Assembly (NCBI GenBank): GCA_028023455.1
Contig: JAQFVV010007234.1
Coordinates: 61,132 to 125,131, forward strand
Origin: Epiperipatus broadwayi
Lineage: Eukaryota > Onychophora > Udeonychophora > Euonychophora > Peripatidae
DNA: 64,000 nt
Direction: 5' to 3'
Shown: in pieces, positions 10,996-23,593 of the stretch
Layout: every line of letters starts with the position of its first letter
Numbering within the stretch: position 1 is the stretch's first letter
Program-made: the position numbers and the translations under genes
The notes under the pieces: generated by a model
What the model was told of the DNA's origin: nothing
What the model saw: only the letters and a program-made list of their open reading frames with translations
The model's database searches: none

Positions 10996-12760
10996 GGTCA
11001 GGGAAAATGATGAAATACGAGTCTTACCACATCTGCCGACAGAGCGCCACTAGGCTACTTTGAACCTAGAAAATTTATGAAGTCGACAGATACGTGCTGT
11101 TAAGACCGCGACCACCAGTCCAAGTCACTAGCGCAAGTAGATGCAGAAACTTAATATATTTATTAAAATATATTTTTAATAACAAAGAATCAAAAAAGCA
11201 AGCACTGTCAATTTTAATAACAGAAAAAGACTTTATTTACGTATATAATTAATAACGCACAAACTCAAAAATTACTATATAAGAAAAAAAAATATATTTT
11301 ATGTTTCATTATTATTAATTTATTTGTTTTTAACTTTATTTTTAATCTTAGACATGTTGAGTATAGATGAGCTACCTAGATGCACTCACAAATTTTCAAA
11401 TCACTTGACTCCAGACTAAAAATCCGCAGCCACACCAATACTCGCTTCCAGATATATATCAGCAACCAATGCAATGTGAACATGTTAGCATAGAATCACA
11501 TCGACAGGAATGTGCATCTGAACAGCATGATATTATTGGAGAAGACATGGCCTTCAATCCGCAGGAATGTGCATCTGTCAAGCGAAGGAAACATGCATAT
11601 AAAATAATAAAAAGAAATGCTACGTATGGATGGGATAGCAGTCTTATCTTGCCGGCTTATCATCCAAAATCCATAGAGCTGGAATGGGTCAATGGTGCAG
11701 GAAATATGTCTGCATCCATTTCAATGGTATGACTACCTCTTTGGGGTCATGCATTCAGTTGGACTCATCACTCTAGGTGCTAACATACTTCACATTACAT
11801 TGATATCAACGTCCATATATCTCTCCACCAGCATTGACACAACTATGAAACAAATAGTCCAAAATCAAAACCCTTTTTAAAAGTAACATATTTAAACTAG
11901 TCTAACAGCCATCTATATTCAACTAACATTTAAATCATTTTATTAATGTAATTCAAAACAAAAAATATTTAGTTTATAGTTTTAAAATCATTTTAAAATG
12001 AGCATTATATTTAACTTATTTTCTTTCCAGAAATACTATTTTAACCTATTTTTAAAATTTAATAATGCACAAATAACGAGGTGTTTCTATTTCTAAATTT
12101 AAGTTTGCAATTGCAAACCTCTACCCTATTACAAACAGATACTAATTAAGCATGAATAAAAATATAAAAAAAATACAATACATTTTTTTTCAAGAGATTA
12201 CGTTTAAGACTGTAAGTAAGAGTTTATAGTAATAAAGTTCAGGTTTGCTTGAGAGAGAAAGTCTATTATTCATTTAAAGACAGATAAAGTTTGAAGATCT
12301 TAAAATTAACAGTTTATATTTCATTTATAAATTTATACTTTCCTTTGTTCGTGCTTGTTCCTTTGTGATGAAGATCCAAATTTATACAAGATCCATTTTT
12401 TGTGGGCGATATGAAGACGCATTTACAGTGTTTTCTGAAAACGGTACCAGTTGTTTGATCCTGGGATCCGTGGAGAAGAAAGCTGCCTTCGGCCGGCCGC
12501 ACCGAAGGAAGCACGATGAAGCTAATTACATTTTTTTCTTTTGTGACGGCGATAACTTTTAAAATTATTTTTACAGATGAATTCAAAACTTTAATTTTCT
12601 GATTCTCCAACTCTCTAATTATTGTTTTGGATTTCTTTTTATAGTCCTCAGGTACCTTATCTCTGGAATGCAGGATTAATCAAACATATTTCATGTCTGT
12701 ATTCCATTGGCTTATTTGGTTTGTGACCAAGGTAAGATTTTGGGTTTTACACTGAGGTCT
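10996..12760. repeat. 1.7-kb dispersed repeat, copy R1
   Basis: This copy pairs in order with 24474-26190. Shared landmarks include 'GAGCGCCA'/'GGGCGCCA' followed by 'CCTAGAAAATTTAT', 'CAGATACG(T/C)GCTGTTAAGA', 'AAGTCACTAGC', and a 'GAGTATAGATGAGC'-like motif. 'CAGGAATGTGCATCTG' occurs twice (near 11506 and 11566). It begins right after a (TA)n tract. ORFs of 60-98 residues inside it (such as 11469-11732) carry no recognised domain. It could be a non-autonomous LTR-type or other element; there are no clear terminal repeats. Confidence 0.6.
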
Positions 12761-14192
12761 GTGTCTATCTCTGGGCGGGAACTCTTATCTATTTCGTAAT
12801 CATTTCTTTAATTGTGACTTTGCCTTAAGGATCTGTTTGTAATTTTTTTTTTTTTTTATAATTAAAAAAATCTTCACTATTATTAAAATTAAAAGGTTTT
12901 TTATTATATATTTTATTTAAAGATTAGAATCTTTACTTCGATTCTATAATTTATTTATTTTTTTTAAAGCTTATTTTAATATTTCAATCAATCTAACATA
13001 TTAATAAATTAATAATTCGTTATTTGTGCATTTTGACAGTTTGTTTTTAATTCTGTATTAGATAAAAAAAGTTACTATTAAATTTGAATGTAACGCATAT
13101 ATATATAATATATATATATATATTCTATAATTTATTTATTTTTTTTAAATGTCAAGATGTTGTAAATTAAACTTAAAAGGAGTTATACTAAAATTATAAT
13201 TTAATTAATAAATAAATTTTTTAAACTTATGGAGCAAATGTTTTGAAGCTGAAATTCTCTGCATTTCATTGCAAGGATTTTTTGTGCATTAATATTTCCC
13301 CCAAGATAGTATGTGTTAATTAATTCCATATATAATCAAGTTTATTTTCAAGTCATTATAATATCCATTATCAATCTATTGTGATTGGAAATTTGGATTT
13401 AAGACTTTCTAAATAGCTTGGTTATATTTACAAGGAGTCCAGGTTGCATTTCAAGCAGTTAGTGTGGTTATCTTTTTTATTAAATCATCCCAATGATAGT
13501 TAAATGCAGCTTTAATAAAGCAATAATCCAGACTGATTAATTTCAAGATAAATTGTCTATATATACTTTTGATCTCTTACTTTTAACACCTTTAATTTTG
13601 TTTTTAACACCTTTAATCATCAATAATTTTCATCACTGTTATAACCTCATTTTATTTCAATTACATGAATTATCAAAATGTTATCATTACTTAATTGATT
13701 GAATTTTTTAAAACATCATAATTATTAACTTGCTTGAATTTTTTCCTTGTTTTTAAATTTAATATTATTAATCTTTTTATTAATTTATTTTAATCTAATT
13801 ATTTAAAATATATTTATTTTAACACTCATATATTTAATTGAATTGTTTTAATACATTCCAAACATTCTTTTAATCTTTAGTGAGAAACATTTTTAAGGTA
13901 GTTTATATAATTTATTGCTTTCTCTTAAATTTAAACATTTTTAACAAGCATATTATATTATTTGCAATTATTTTAAAATATAAATTTCAATACTTTATTT
14001 TACTATTTAAACATTAAATATTATTATTACATCAGTACTTTATTTTAAACTATTTATTCTATTTTGTATACTTTTCTTTAAAACTTTTAAGAGCTATATT
14101 TATTAACTCTTCTTACAACAATTGAAAACTAGATTACTGCCATGTGGAAGACCACATGGTTCTCAGTGAAATTAATAAGACATTATTCATTT

Positions 14193-14194
<2 letters not shown>
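12761..14194. other. AT-rich stretch with small direct repeats
   Basis: The 25-bp phrase starting 'ttctataatttatttatt' occurs at about 12942 and again at about 13123. 'aacacctttaat' is doubled near 13586-13618. No gene is seen. Confidence 0.5.

Positions 14195-14255
<61 letters not shown>
14195..14255. repeat. (AT)n microsatellite
   Basis: About 30 uninterrupted AT dinucleotides. Confidence 0.97.
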
Positions 14256-14257
<2 letters not shown>

Positions 14258-16635
14258 AATAGGATGGGATCAGGATAGTGAAAAAATATTTCAAATAATG
14301 TTTCATATTTAAAGATATCAGATTAAATAATAAAGTAATGTTTATTATCAAAAATGTATAAGCAATTTTATATATTCAAGAGAGAGCATGAAGTCATAAA
14401 ATTTCTGTGAGATCATTGAGAGATCCTTAGAAGCAATTATAAATATAATTACAAATAGACCAGCATTATAAAGTAAAGTAAGTACTAATAATAATCAAAA
14501 GAAACCACTCATTATCATGAAATTATCCATCAAAATACAACAGTCAATTTGATGACTAGAATTGAAATGCATCTTTTGTAGACCATGCTAACTATTGAAT
14601 TCTTGACAGCATGTACAATCATTTAAACAATAGTTTGGATGCAGAAAATTAAGTGTTAATCCATCAGAATACATAAGAATCAAAACAATAATGCTGGGAC
14701 ATTAAAACATGCTGATCATCATCAATGCTCTAACCACATAGTAGCATTAATACACTGGCGAACTATAAACATTTATCAGACTAAAATGTAGTGCAGGGGC
14801 TTTGAAGAATATAATTCTCATGCCAAGCCAGGACAATGTTATACTGGCTGACTCTAAAGCATTAAATACATCCCCATTTATATATTCAACATGTGCTTAA
14901 ATCTATCCCAGAGAAAACATAAGCTTTATTACTGTTATGGTAACCAAGACATGATGCAATACAATGTTTACAATTAAATTCAAGTTTATTAATAACAATA
15001 TTAAAAATGATATTAAGGTCTTTAGAATATGGCTATACATATAAATCAAATCTGATTTTGACCAATATATAATAAAAAATTATCACATTTGTGATTTACA
15101 AAATTACTATACACAATTTAAGTTATTGCATTATGATTTACATGATTAATATGTTAGGTTTACTTAAAAGCAATTCAGTACACAGGCATGTGACTTGATA
15201 TACAATGAACATTTGAATTGACATTTAATAAAAAATGGTTAAAATTTTACATACAAGTGCCTATCCAACACACTTTGGTATTTGCAATACAATTGATATA
15301 TATACACACATCATGTATGTGTGTGTAATTTCCGAACATATTTGACTTGCCATAAAAGAAAAAAATTTAATTGTCACCCTGTGTTGATTAACATAAATAT
15401 ATTCCAATAGGTTTACATAAAATACATATACACATCATCACACATTGGTGCAGTATAATAATTGATTAATTATATAAATGAAATTCATTTTCTATCATAT
15501 TTGATAATACAAAAAGTCATTTTATTTTTATAAGACAAGATTTAATATATATGTGGGTGTATGTTTAGCCATTTATGTGCATACTGACATTTACTTATTT
15601 TAGTTTGACCCAATAATAAAAGTTATTAAAATATATTTTTCATATTAAAGCATGCATATAAATTGTATAAATTAATTATAAATACTTTCATAGAAAGTGT
15701 TCTTTTTCATAAAAAAAAAGTCAATTTTTATCTTTATCAAGTAATTGTTTTGATTGATTAATTATCGATGGGATTTTAAGTTTAAAATGCCTTTCTTTTT
15801 TTTTTTTTTAGTCTAAAATTTTTTTGAAATCTATGTTTTTTTAAATATAAATTTTAGATAATTTTTTCTGTATATATTTTTTTAAAATTTAAAAATATAG
15901 GTTTAAAAAAGTGTCTCTTTAAGAAATATTAAAATAACTTCTTTACAATATATATAAAATCATCTATGTCCCTTTTTTTAGACATATGACTCAAACAAAT
16001 TATTTATTTATTTCTATTTTATGTTATTAAGTTATAAATTTAAAAGTCATTTTAAAAATTTTAAATGAACTCACCTGTTATATATATACTGAAACAGACA
16101 GATTGAAGAATCGATCTTAGTTTCATGGTTGTCATTTAAGAACGGTAATTCTAAACCACTATTTACCCACAATGAGACTTTTTCTATTCCAAGCCACATA
16201 AATTTTAAGTTATTTATTTTGTGTTTGTTTAAAAAGAATTTAATGTAAAGAGTATGAGTATAAATGTCACAAATCATGATAAATAATATTCGTGTGTGTG
16301 TGGTTTGTGGATTTATATTAGCTCAATTTAAAAGTTTCAATTGCGGGTATATTTTCTTTAAATTTTAATTTTGCAAATTATACAAAGTCATTTAAAAATG
16401 CTGATCAAAAGTCACATTCCTTTGATCAGTATTTGTAATCAAAATCTTACTTGTACAAAATGTATAGGATAATTAATTTGTACTTTGATGAATTAACATA
16501 ATGAATGTATATTTTTGTATTCACGAATTCCGATGTAATTGTTTTGTCAATTTAGAATCATGTATTAAATTTAAAAATAAATGAAAACCGAACAATGGAA
16601 ATGAGAAACATAGAAATCTTATCAAGAATGGCAAA
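14256..16635. other. AT-rich stretch, no gene seen
   Basis: Slightly more mixed composition at 14.4-15.0 kb, but no ORF, splice-bounded open frame or transposon motif could be supported. Confidence 0.45.
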
Positions 16636-16639
16636 TGCT

Positions 16640-17070
16640 ATTGTATAGTCAAAATTAGATATTGCTGGAGGCCAGGAAATCAAAGGAGGCGGAGTCATAA
16701 ACAAAAACTAGGCAGAAAGGTCAACTGTGGCCATCTTGAAAATATAGGATGGAGACTCTAACTTTTGACTTGGCTGTGCTTAGATCGTCTCAAGCTACAG
16801 CAAAGTAGTGGTTCCAGAGAAATCACTTCAACCGTTATTAAGAAGTTGCCCGGTAAACTGCAATCATGATGGGCTAAGTCCAAGAAGCTGATCCCTGTTC
16901 TGCCAATTTAAATCTTTCATACCGCTGATCTGTAATGTTTTCCGTGCTTCCAGTCTTCCAAATTCCAACATTTAAATTAACCATGCCTTTCTAAAAATTC
17001 AAAATGCGCGCCTACGTTCTTCATACATATCACCGCAAGAAGAAAAGCCGGACGAAGAAAGAATGGTAAC
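16640..17070. other. Higher-GC island, possible 5' exon or promoter region
   Basis: GC content rises clearly above the flanks and the text is non-repetitive. Near the end, a short frame opens 'MRAYVLHTYHRKKKSRTKKE' (about 17004-17063), and the sequence 'GAATG|GTAAC' looks like a splice donor. CpG dinucleotides appear here and are rare elsewhere. This would fit a first exon or UTR. No protein family is recognised, so the call rests on composition only. Confidence 0.25.
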
Positions 17071-17584
17071 TTTTGTTACATGAACTTTTAACTTTCCTCT
17101 CAGTAATAATTTTATATTTAATCTGTTAATCAAAGTAATTGCATGTAAATTTCTTGCTTTCCATTTGAAAATGTTACACTAAAACCTGTCAGTAAATTTC
17201 TTCTCTAATAATTCTGTGCTCTAGTCTTTAGATGATAATTATTAATATTTGTGCCTACTAATAATCCATTTGTGAATACATTTATATTTTACTATTACTT
17301 ATTTTACAAACAAAACGATGCCAATAATAATATTTCTCAACTCTAATTAAAGTCAGTAAAGTTTATCTCATAATATTTATTATACTCAGTTTAAAAGTAA
17401 TTTTCTTTTATCGAACTAAAAATTGTTTCATTTATGTTGAGTTGAGAAATATTCAAATATTTTGTTGTTCCTTTTACTTCGTTATAATATTTTAATCTAT
17501 ACTCCAAATCTCAATACTTAAAATAGTCTAAAATTTTATTATAACTTTTTTATATATTATTACGGAGTAAGAATAGTAAGTGAA
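17071..17584. other. AT-rich stretch, no gene seen
   Basis: No supported feature. Confidence 0.45.
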
Positions 17585-18010
17585 TATTTTTGCTATTATT
17601 ACTTTCCGAACAATCTGGGGAGTTATGGGTTTCAGAGTGAAATTAATTAATTATTACATTTGCGATCGTTTGATTTCGCCATGTTTTATTGAATAGTTAT
17701 ATCGGACTGTTGCGTAGAAAATGTTACGGAGAGAAAAGGTTTTATATAATTTCGTTTTAAAATCCACTTCCGATCACTCTTCCTCGATGTTACTGTGGCA
17801 ATGCCTTTACCTTCGCCTAAGTTGGCATCTCATTTTACTACCACATGGAGAGAAAGAAATTCTTCTCCAGGTAATCTCTTGGATCACCGGGGTTCGAAAA
17901 TGATCCTGGCTGGTTGTAGTGTCCCGGATCTACTTGGGGCCATTAAGACTTGTCAAAGTACAAGCCGCCCGGTATTCCGTCAATGCACCGCAAGTTATTA
18001 TTTGTAGTAT
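17585..18010 (+). other. Second higher-GC island with overlapping short ORFs
   Basis: Two overlapping plus-strand frames are open (17721-17903 and 17795-18007). The second starts 'MAMPLPSPKLASHFTTTWRE', and the text 'TTCTCCAG|GTAATC' at about 17865-17875 would be a good splice donor. Composition is mixed and CpG-containing, unlike the flanks. No domain is recognised. A host exon, a promoter-proximal region or an old insertion are all possible. Confidence 0.22.
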
Positions 18011-18719
18011 ACCTTAATCCCTGCAACCATCAGTACATCAGTATTATATATTATATTTTTATATAGACCGCCTCCCATTTATCCGTATACGCAATGGTTT
18101 GAAGCTATTAAAATAAAACAACTTAATATAAACTAGTGGTTAAATATTTTAAGTGCTCCAATTACTCTGATTCTCATATCAACCTGTACAACCATTTAAA
18201 CACATAAATATTGGCATGAGTTTGTTAATCAGTACAAACCGATTATTGATGACTAGCAGCAATTTATTGTAAAATACATATGAGAGTTTTACCGTACCTG
18301 TAAATAATATTACTCAGTGCTTTCAATAATTTATTAAAAAAATTATCTAACCTAACTTTGTCTCTCTTGCATTATTACTCTCGAAATCTAGTCCATCACC
18401 TGCTGTCTGTATCGACAACTTAAATATATACATTAAATTATCAGCCGTACCAATATCCCGACTATAAGATATCTAGGAACTAGCTGATTGTAGGTAATTT
18501 AGTCTGTGTTTTTCGATGAGCTAGTAAAGGGAAACCCCGTACCGTTGTAATATTGTCATCGGTGGGTCATGCCAGGGTTTTGGGTTTGAATTTAGTTTGC
18601 ATTTTGGAATTTATTCCTAGACGTGGACTGGGTTTGAATTCGGATTACTATGTGTGATTAAGCATGGTGATTTTTACTGGTACAATACATTCATCTGTGC
18701 TTTTTTGCCTTTAGATACA
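18011..18719. other. No gene seen
   Basis: Mixed composition at 18470-18610 includes 'GATGAGCTAGTAAAGGGAAA', which was looked at as a ribozyme and rejected. No ORF is supported. Confidence 0.4.
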
Positions 18720-18995
18720 TCAGCATATGTATAATTACTTTTTCAGTAACTGATGGTTTCTCTTGATGGAAACCAGTCTAGACAATTATCAGTATCAGGA
18801 AAGTATAATCAGGTATGTTGGCATTTCATAAGTTCCCTACTGTCTAGGATTTGATGATCTTCAGGCCAGCAAACTATTTGGGCCTCATTTAAGGCTATGC
18901 ATTTGAACTCTAAGAAATGGACCATTTTCATCCATATGGATTCAAACTCCACCATTGAACTGCAGAGCAGTTGCTTTATTACCTTCTTACATCCT
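18720..18995 (-). repeat. tRNA-like SINE remnant
   Basis: On the minus strand 'GGTAATAAAGCAACTGCTCTGC' resembles a D-arm to anticodon-arm region. 'GGAGTTTGAATCC' (about 18940-18952) is a good RNA polymerase III B box at about the right spacing. The rest (18720-18930) is non-coding and could be the SINE body. Confidence 0.4.
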
Positions 18996-19896
18996 CATGG
19001 TAACTCTGTATAACTCTGGAAACCAGCTCTGCTGCTAGCTATTCTGCTACAGCTAACAACTACTGTAGATAACTACTTCACAAAATATTTTAGCCAACTT
19101 TGCAGCTAGCTATTAGTCAACTGTTTTTCAAAAAATTACTATCAAGACTTTGCAGTTAGCCAATTTGGACACTGCTACTCAAAATATTAAAACCAGACAC
19201 AACTGATATTTTTATCAGCACTTTTTATAAGAGTCTGAGGTGATAAAAATTCCTTACTTTTACCAAAGCAATTAGTAAAATTCTTAAAGCTATAGTCAAA
19301 TTAAAAAAAATTATTTGCATAAATTAATTTCAAAATATCAAATCAATTTTTCAGTTGTTCTCAATGAAGGTTTAAATACCTTTATTTTATTGTACAGATC
19401 ATTTCTGTTTATGCGTGTTTTTGTTATTTATTATCTTTCACTCTTAAAGATAATACAAGATTCATATTCATATATTGTAACATTTTTCTCAATAGACTTA
19501 TAATAGTTAACAAAATTTTCCATAATAGAAGGCAACAAAGGATTTTAAAAGTTTTCAATTTAGTACATAAATATTCACTTTGTATCATATTTCATCACTA
19601 TCAATTTCAAATTAATAGTTTGTCTCTAGCATCAAAACCTTTATTTGACAAATTTAGATAAAAAATGTATACTATAAAATACTTTTTTGTTTGAAAGCTA
19701 CCAAACACTTAATTTGTTTTGAATAAAAATATCTTGTTAATGTTTAAAATTCTTTAAGACTATTTGAGATTAAAAATATTTTGAAAAAAATAATATCATT
19801 TATAAAAATCATGGTTGTGACTTAAGTTTGAAAATATGACCAATATAATCTTCAGATAGACTATTCTATTTCTTTTCTAGTTCAATCAATTTATAA
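18996..19896. other. No gene; degenerate short repeats
   Basis: At 19015-19185 a phrase close to 'actttgcagctagctattag' recurs two or three times in diverged form. The remainder is AT-rich, with one featureless ORF (19315-19503). Confidence 0.4.
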
Positions 19897-19992
19897 TGGT
19901 GGTCAACAGGTCAGCGTGACTGCTTTACAAGCAGTTGCCCGGGTTGCAGGTTCACGTCCCGGCAGATGCTATGACACTTGAAAAAAAAAAAA
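19897..19992 (+). repeat. tRNA-like SINE
   Basis: A tRNA-like head of about 80 bp includes a five-pair anticodon-arm hairpin ACTGC-TTTACAA-GCAGT (19919-19935) and a B box 'CAGGTTCACGTCCCG' (19948-19962). It continues 'atgctatgacacttg' and ends in a run of A. The seven-base loop would give anticodon TAC, suggesting a valine tRNA ancestor. Two further copies of the family are at 38467-38572 (minus) and 51014-51104 (plus). Confidence 0.72.
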
Positions 19993-21239
19993 CTTTGATT
20001 AAATGTTAAATGATTCATTGACAGATTCATAGGAAGAATTAAAATCTTTTCACATAACTGACATCAATGCCATTTATCTTTTTTTAAAATGGTATTTTGC
20101 TTTTAATGTTGCATTTAACTACAGTATTCATTTTATAGTAGTATTTTAATGAATTGCTGAGATTTTAAAAATGAAATAGTTTTTAGCAAAAGCTTTACAA
20201 AAGTCTTCAAATTTATATATCTTAGTTCTTTTGAAGCACAGTGTCCCTATTTTTGTACAAATGTAGAATTTTTTTCTCATTTCACAATTGGTTATGTCTT
20301 CATAACATGAAGAATAACATGATTTGTCTTAACTATTTCAATCTGAATTTATATTTTCATATGTTCTTATATCAATGAAATTAAAAATTTCCACAATATA
20401 TTTTTTATTAATTTCTGCATAACTCATTTAACATTTTTAAAATATAGTTTTTAACTACTTAACCATTTCAACAAAGATCACTGAGATTTTAGAAATATAT
20501 GATTCTCCTCTGTGACTTGACCTTTAACAGATGGTATGTTTTCTAAATTTAATGGAAAATGTCTTGATGTGCAAGATCATTAAAGTTCTTGTGCTTTTGT
20601 TGAAGACTTTTATTAGTTGTGAAAAGAAGTTGGTTTAATGTGTCCAGGGTTATCTAAATGCATCTTACATTTCTTTTCATTTTTAACTAACTTGTTTGTA
20701 TTACATATGTTTGGAATATTTTTGATATATTATATTAATAATGAAAAACCAGTTAAAACTTAGACAATCTAAATATTAATAACAATCAACAATTTCAAAC
20801 TGATGTCAAGGCAAACTTCTTTTAACAATAAAGGTGAAATCCCTTTATTAATAATAATATTCTTTAATTATACCATGAAATGCATATATGTCAGGTAAGA
20901 CACTGATGAAATAGTTTCTTATTGTTAAAATAATAGTCATTTATGAGAATGGACAATTACATATATATTTATTTTGAAAGAATATTTATTCTGATAACAT
21001 AATTTTTATATGCACAAATTTAAATAATAGCATTGATAATGGAATTCATTGATTGATGATGGAATGCTCAAAGCCCATGTTGATGCCAATATTGTCATAC
21101 CATATTAACTTTAAGTCACTCTGATCCCCCATATGCAGCCCGTAATATGTCCATTTAAATGCACAGAAGAGGGATAGGAATAATTCAGTCTGATACAAAA
21201 TACCGAACTTTAGATATATTTGAATACATACTTTCAAGA
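19993..21239. other. AT-rich stretch, no gene seen
   Basis: No supported feature; the minus-strand ORF at 21046-21252 overlaps a repeat copy and is not called. Confidence 0.45.
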
Positions 21240-21425
21240 ATTTATGTGGCACATGATGGTCAGTAGAAACTAATGAATGCTGGTTCAGTGCAAAATATGT
21301 TTGTTGGAAAAAAAAATATCTTTTTTACATATATGTGGTCATATGTATCAGTTATTTAAGATGGAAAGGATATCTGAAGACAGCTTGAAACTCTGTTTTC
21401 AAATCCTCTTTAAATATATCTAATG
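21240..21425 (+). repeat. Decayed hammerhead-bearing repeat, family 3, copy A
   Basis: Aligns with copies at 26830-27070, 45015-45140 (minus) and 61668-61862 (minus). In this copy the ribozyme core has become CTAATGA (21270-21276), followed by a stem II hairpin 'ATGCtggttcaGTGC' and AAAA in place of GAAA, so it should be inactive. Downstream it keeps 'tggtcatatgtatc' and a B-box-like 'TTTTCAAATCCTC' shared with the other copies. Confidence 0.6.
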
Positions 21426-21841
21426 TTCAGTATGGTACCGGACTTCACACAGCGGTACAGAGACATGAGACTCAAACTAGGGTTTTTGATAATGAATCCC
21501 CGACTAAGATAATATAGCTAGAATAATACATAATTATATAAACCTTAGGTTTTAAAAAAAAACTAACCAAATAAAGATTCGAACTCTGGATAGGATTAAA
21601 AGATACTTTAATTTAATATTATAAAACAAACATTTCATTCTAGACATAATTTATTTATATAGTTCATGCTAGAATATTTTGATTATGCTTACATCTGTAG
21701 TTATTATGGAATGTCACGCTTATACATATATAGTGCGTTTTATTTATATGTCAATGTTTAAAAAGAAAAATTATAAAATGGGTTTATAAAGAAAAACGCT
21801 ATTTTGGTTAAATAATGATCTAAACAAAAGCATTCACAAGA
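21426..21841. other. Mixed sequence with B-box-like motifs, no gene
   Basis: On the minus strand 'CTAGTTTGAGTCTC' (about 21468) and 'CCAGAGTTCGAATCTT' (about 21575-21590) resemble pol III B boxes of SINE relics. No A-box partners could be assigned with confidence. Confidence 0.3.
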
Positions 21842-22325
21842 GAGACACTTTAGTGTTTGAATAAATTAACATAATGCATTTAACAAACTATGATCGATGC
21901 CACTTCGATCACCACAAGTAAAATATACACATATATAACTGCGATGCCAGGTAAATTGGTCTCTGATATCCGTTATATTTATTAATTATCAAACAACAAA
22001 ATTATAAACAATGATTTTGAATACGCGAATGTTTTCGTATTCAATATAACAAACATTATATTTTAATTCTTGAATTATAAGATAAAATGAGAAATCATGA
22101 GATAGACACTTTAGTGTTTGAATAAATTAATATAATGCATTTAAACAAACTATGATCGATGCCACTTCAATCACAACAAGAAATATACATATATACAAGA
22201 GCAATGTCAGGTAAATTGGTCTCTGACATCCGTTATATTTATTAATTATCGAACAACAAAGTGATAAAACAAATTTCAATATAACAAACGTTATATTTTA
22301 ATTCTTGAATTAAAATATAATAAGG
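21842..22325. repeat. 261-bp tandem duplication
   Basis: 'agacactttagtgtttgaat' starts at 21843 and again at 22104. The following text ('tatgatcgatgccacttc', 'ggtaaattggtctctga', 'aacaaa(c)ttatattttaat') is repeated in the same order. The second copy lacks about 30 bp that includes the hairpin 'GAATACG...CGTATTC' (about 22019-22042). This is two units of a possible satellite-like sequence. Confidence 0.85.
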
Positions 22326-22599
22326 AAATTTCATTTACGCATGTGGGAGTCGCTCGCCTAAGGGAAATAGCTTAATGTAAGCTTTTAGTGATGTTCTAAA
22401 TATCAATATACTAATAAATAATAAAATGGTTTAGTTATATCACAGCGTTACGGCTTATAGATTAGTTTTAGGCATTATTCTAAAATACTATAAGAAACCA
22501 CGATGCGAGCATGAGGCAGCAAGATATAAGATTCATTTTGGCCAAGTAGACGCTTCATTAGTTCAGTGCGAATAAGAAATGGTATGCCCGTTCTTTTGA

Positions 22600-22785
22600 C
22601 AAGTCGTACCTGGAGAGAAAAAAGAAGATATGGAGATACAATTGTCCCGTAGGGTAACAATGCAGAGCTTCCACTACTCGTTTCGAATGTATCTCAGGGC
22701 ATTTTCAATGCCAGCTAAAACATATATAAGTGACGATGGAGGATTCAGAGTTCCTGATGATCCTCAAGTTATGACAAAGCAATAA
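22600..22785 (+). other. Short unrecognised ORF in a higher-GC patch
   Basis: The frame is open from 22600 to a stop at 22783-22785, with ATGs at 22630 and 22660. It includes 'FSMPAKTYISDDGGF' and ends 'PDDPQVMTKQ'. The patch 22480-22860 has more mixed composition than its flanks and resembles coding text, but no family is recognised and no convincing splice acceptor precedes it. An overlapping antisense ORF (22475-22660) is no better supported. Confidence 0.18.
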
Positions 22786-22860
22786 CGACGATGACTGACT
22801 TATGCTGGCAATGCCATGAAACTAGGTTGAGTCCTTTAAGGACGTCAAAGTAATTAATGG

Positions 22861-23593
22861 CCTAAATATAAAATTTGAATCGGGCATAACGACGTGACTT
22901 ATATACTAAACCAAATTATATAACTGAAATCTAAAACTAAATGAATGTCTTAATGACATACGGTTACATTTCCCTTTATTAAACGGGTCCCACATGCATT
23001 TGGAATGAATAAGCATTATTTAATATTATAATGCTAAAAGTACTACATATAAATAATTATTACAGAATAAAAATAAACGGTCATTATTATTCAAAAATAT
23101 CTTATCTGGAATTTAAGCACTAGCGTTCTTGGATCACATTAAATTTATAATCATTAAAAATACATTCAAGGCAGTATACAAAAAATAGTGTGCCTATAAA
23201 CAAAAATATTATTTAACTATTTCTCAACCCAGCGAGCCATGATTTTATAACAAATAATTTAACGTAATTAAAATATCCCACAAGCATGGGGGGGGGGGAG
23301 TTAAAAGACTAATCGAAAATATGGTGGCTCTCAGAGTTGAGTTGATTTGGCATATAAATGACATATAAAAATATAAAGCAAATAATTATGATAATAAAAT
23401 TTTCCGCACTAAATAAAACGTAATATTTAACTTAAGTAGATGTAAGCATTTACATATATATAACATATAGGATTATAAAGCGACTTTCGAACAGAGATTA
23501 GGTACAAATATATAACAAAAAGAAACATTAATTATCACAGATATAGTTAAGCATGGAACTGTTCCCTCGGTAATGTTACACTGGCTAGATGGT
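22861..23593. other. AT-rich stretch, no gene seen
   Basis: Contains a G9 run at about 23289. No supported feature. Confidence 0.4.

Noticed and set aside
12314-12610. 98-residue minus-strand ORF with a GC-rich centre, overlapped by a plus-strand ORF
   Set aside because: Lies inside repeat R1; neither frame has a recognised domain or is kept in R2.
18515-18545. GATGAGC...GGGAAACC, resembling a hammerhead core
   Set aside because: No stem II pairing and no stem I partner.
18720-18800. CTGATGG...GAAACCAGTC, resembling a hammerhead
   Set aside because: GGTTTC pairs directly with GAAACC, so the segment forms a simple hairpin and the core strands are not free.
18838-18880. TTGATGA...CAAACTATTTGGGC near a SINE-like segment
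   Set aside because: Faintly similar to the 41.9-kb ribozyme, but stem II does not form and stem I is not supported.
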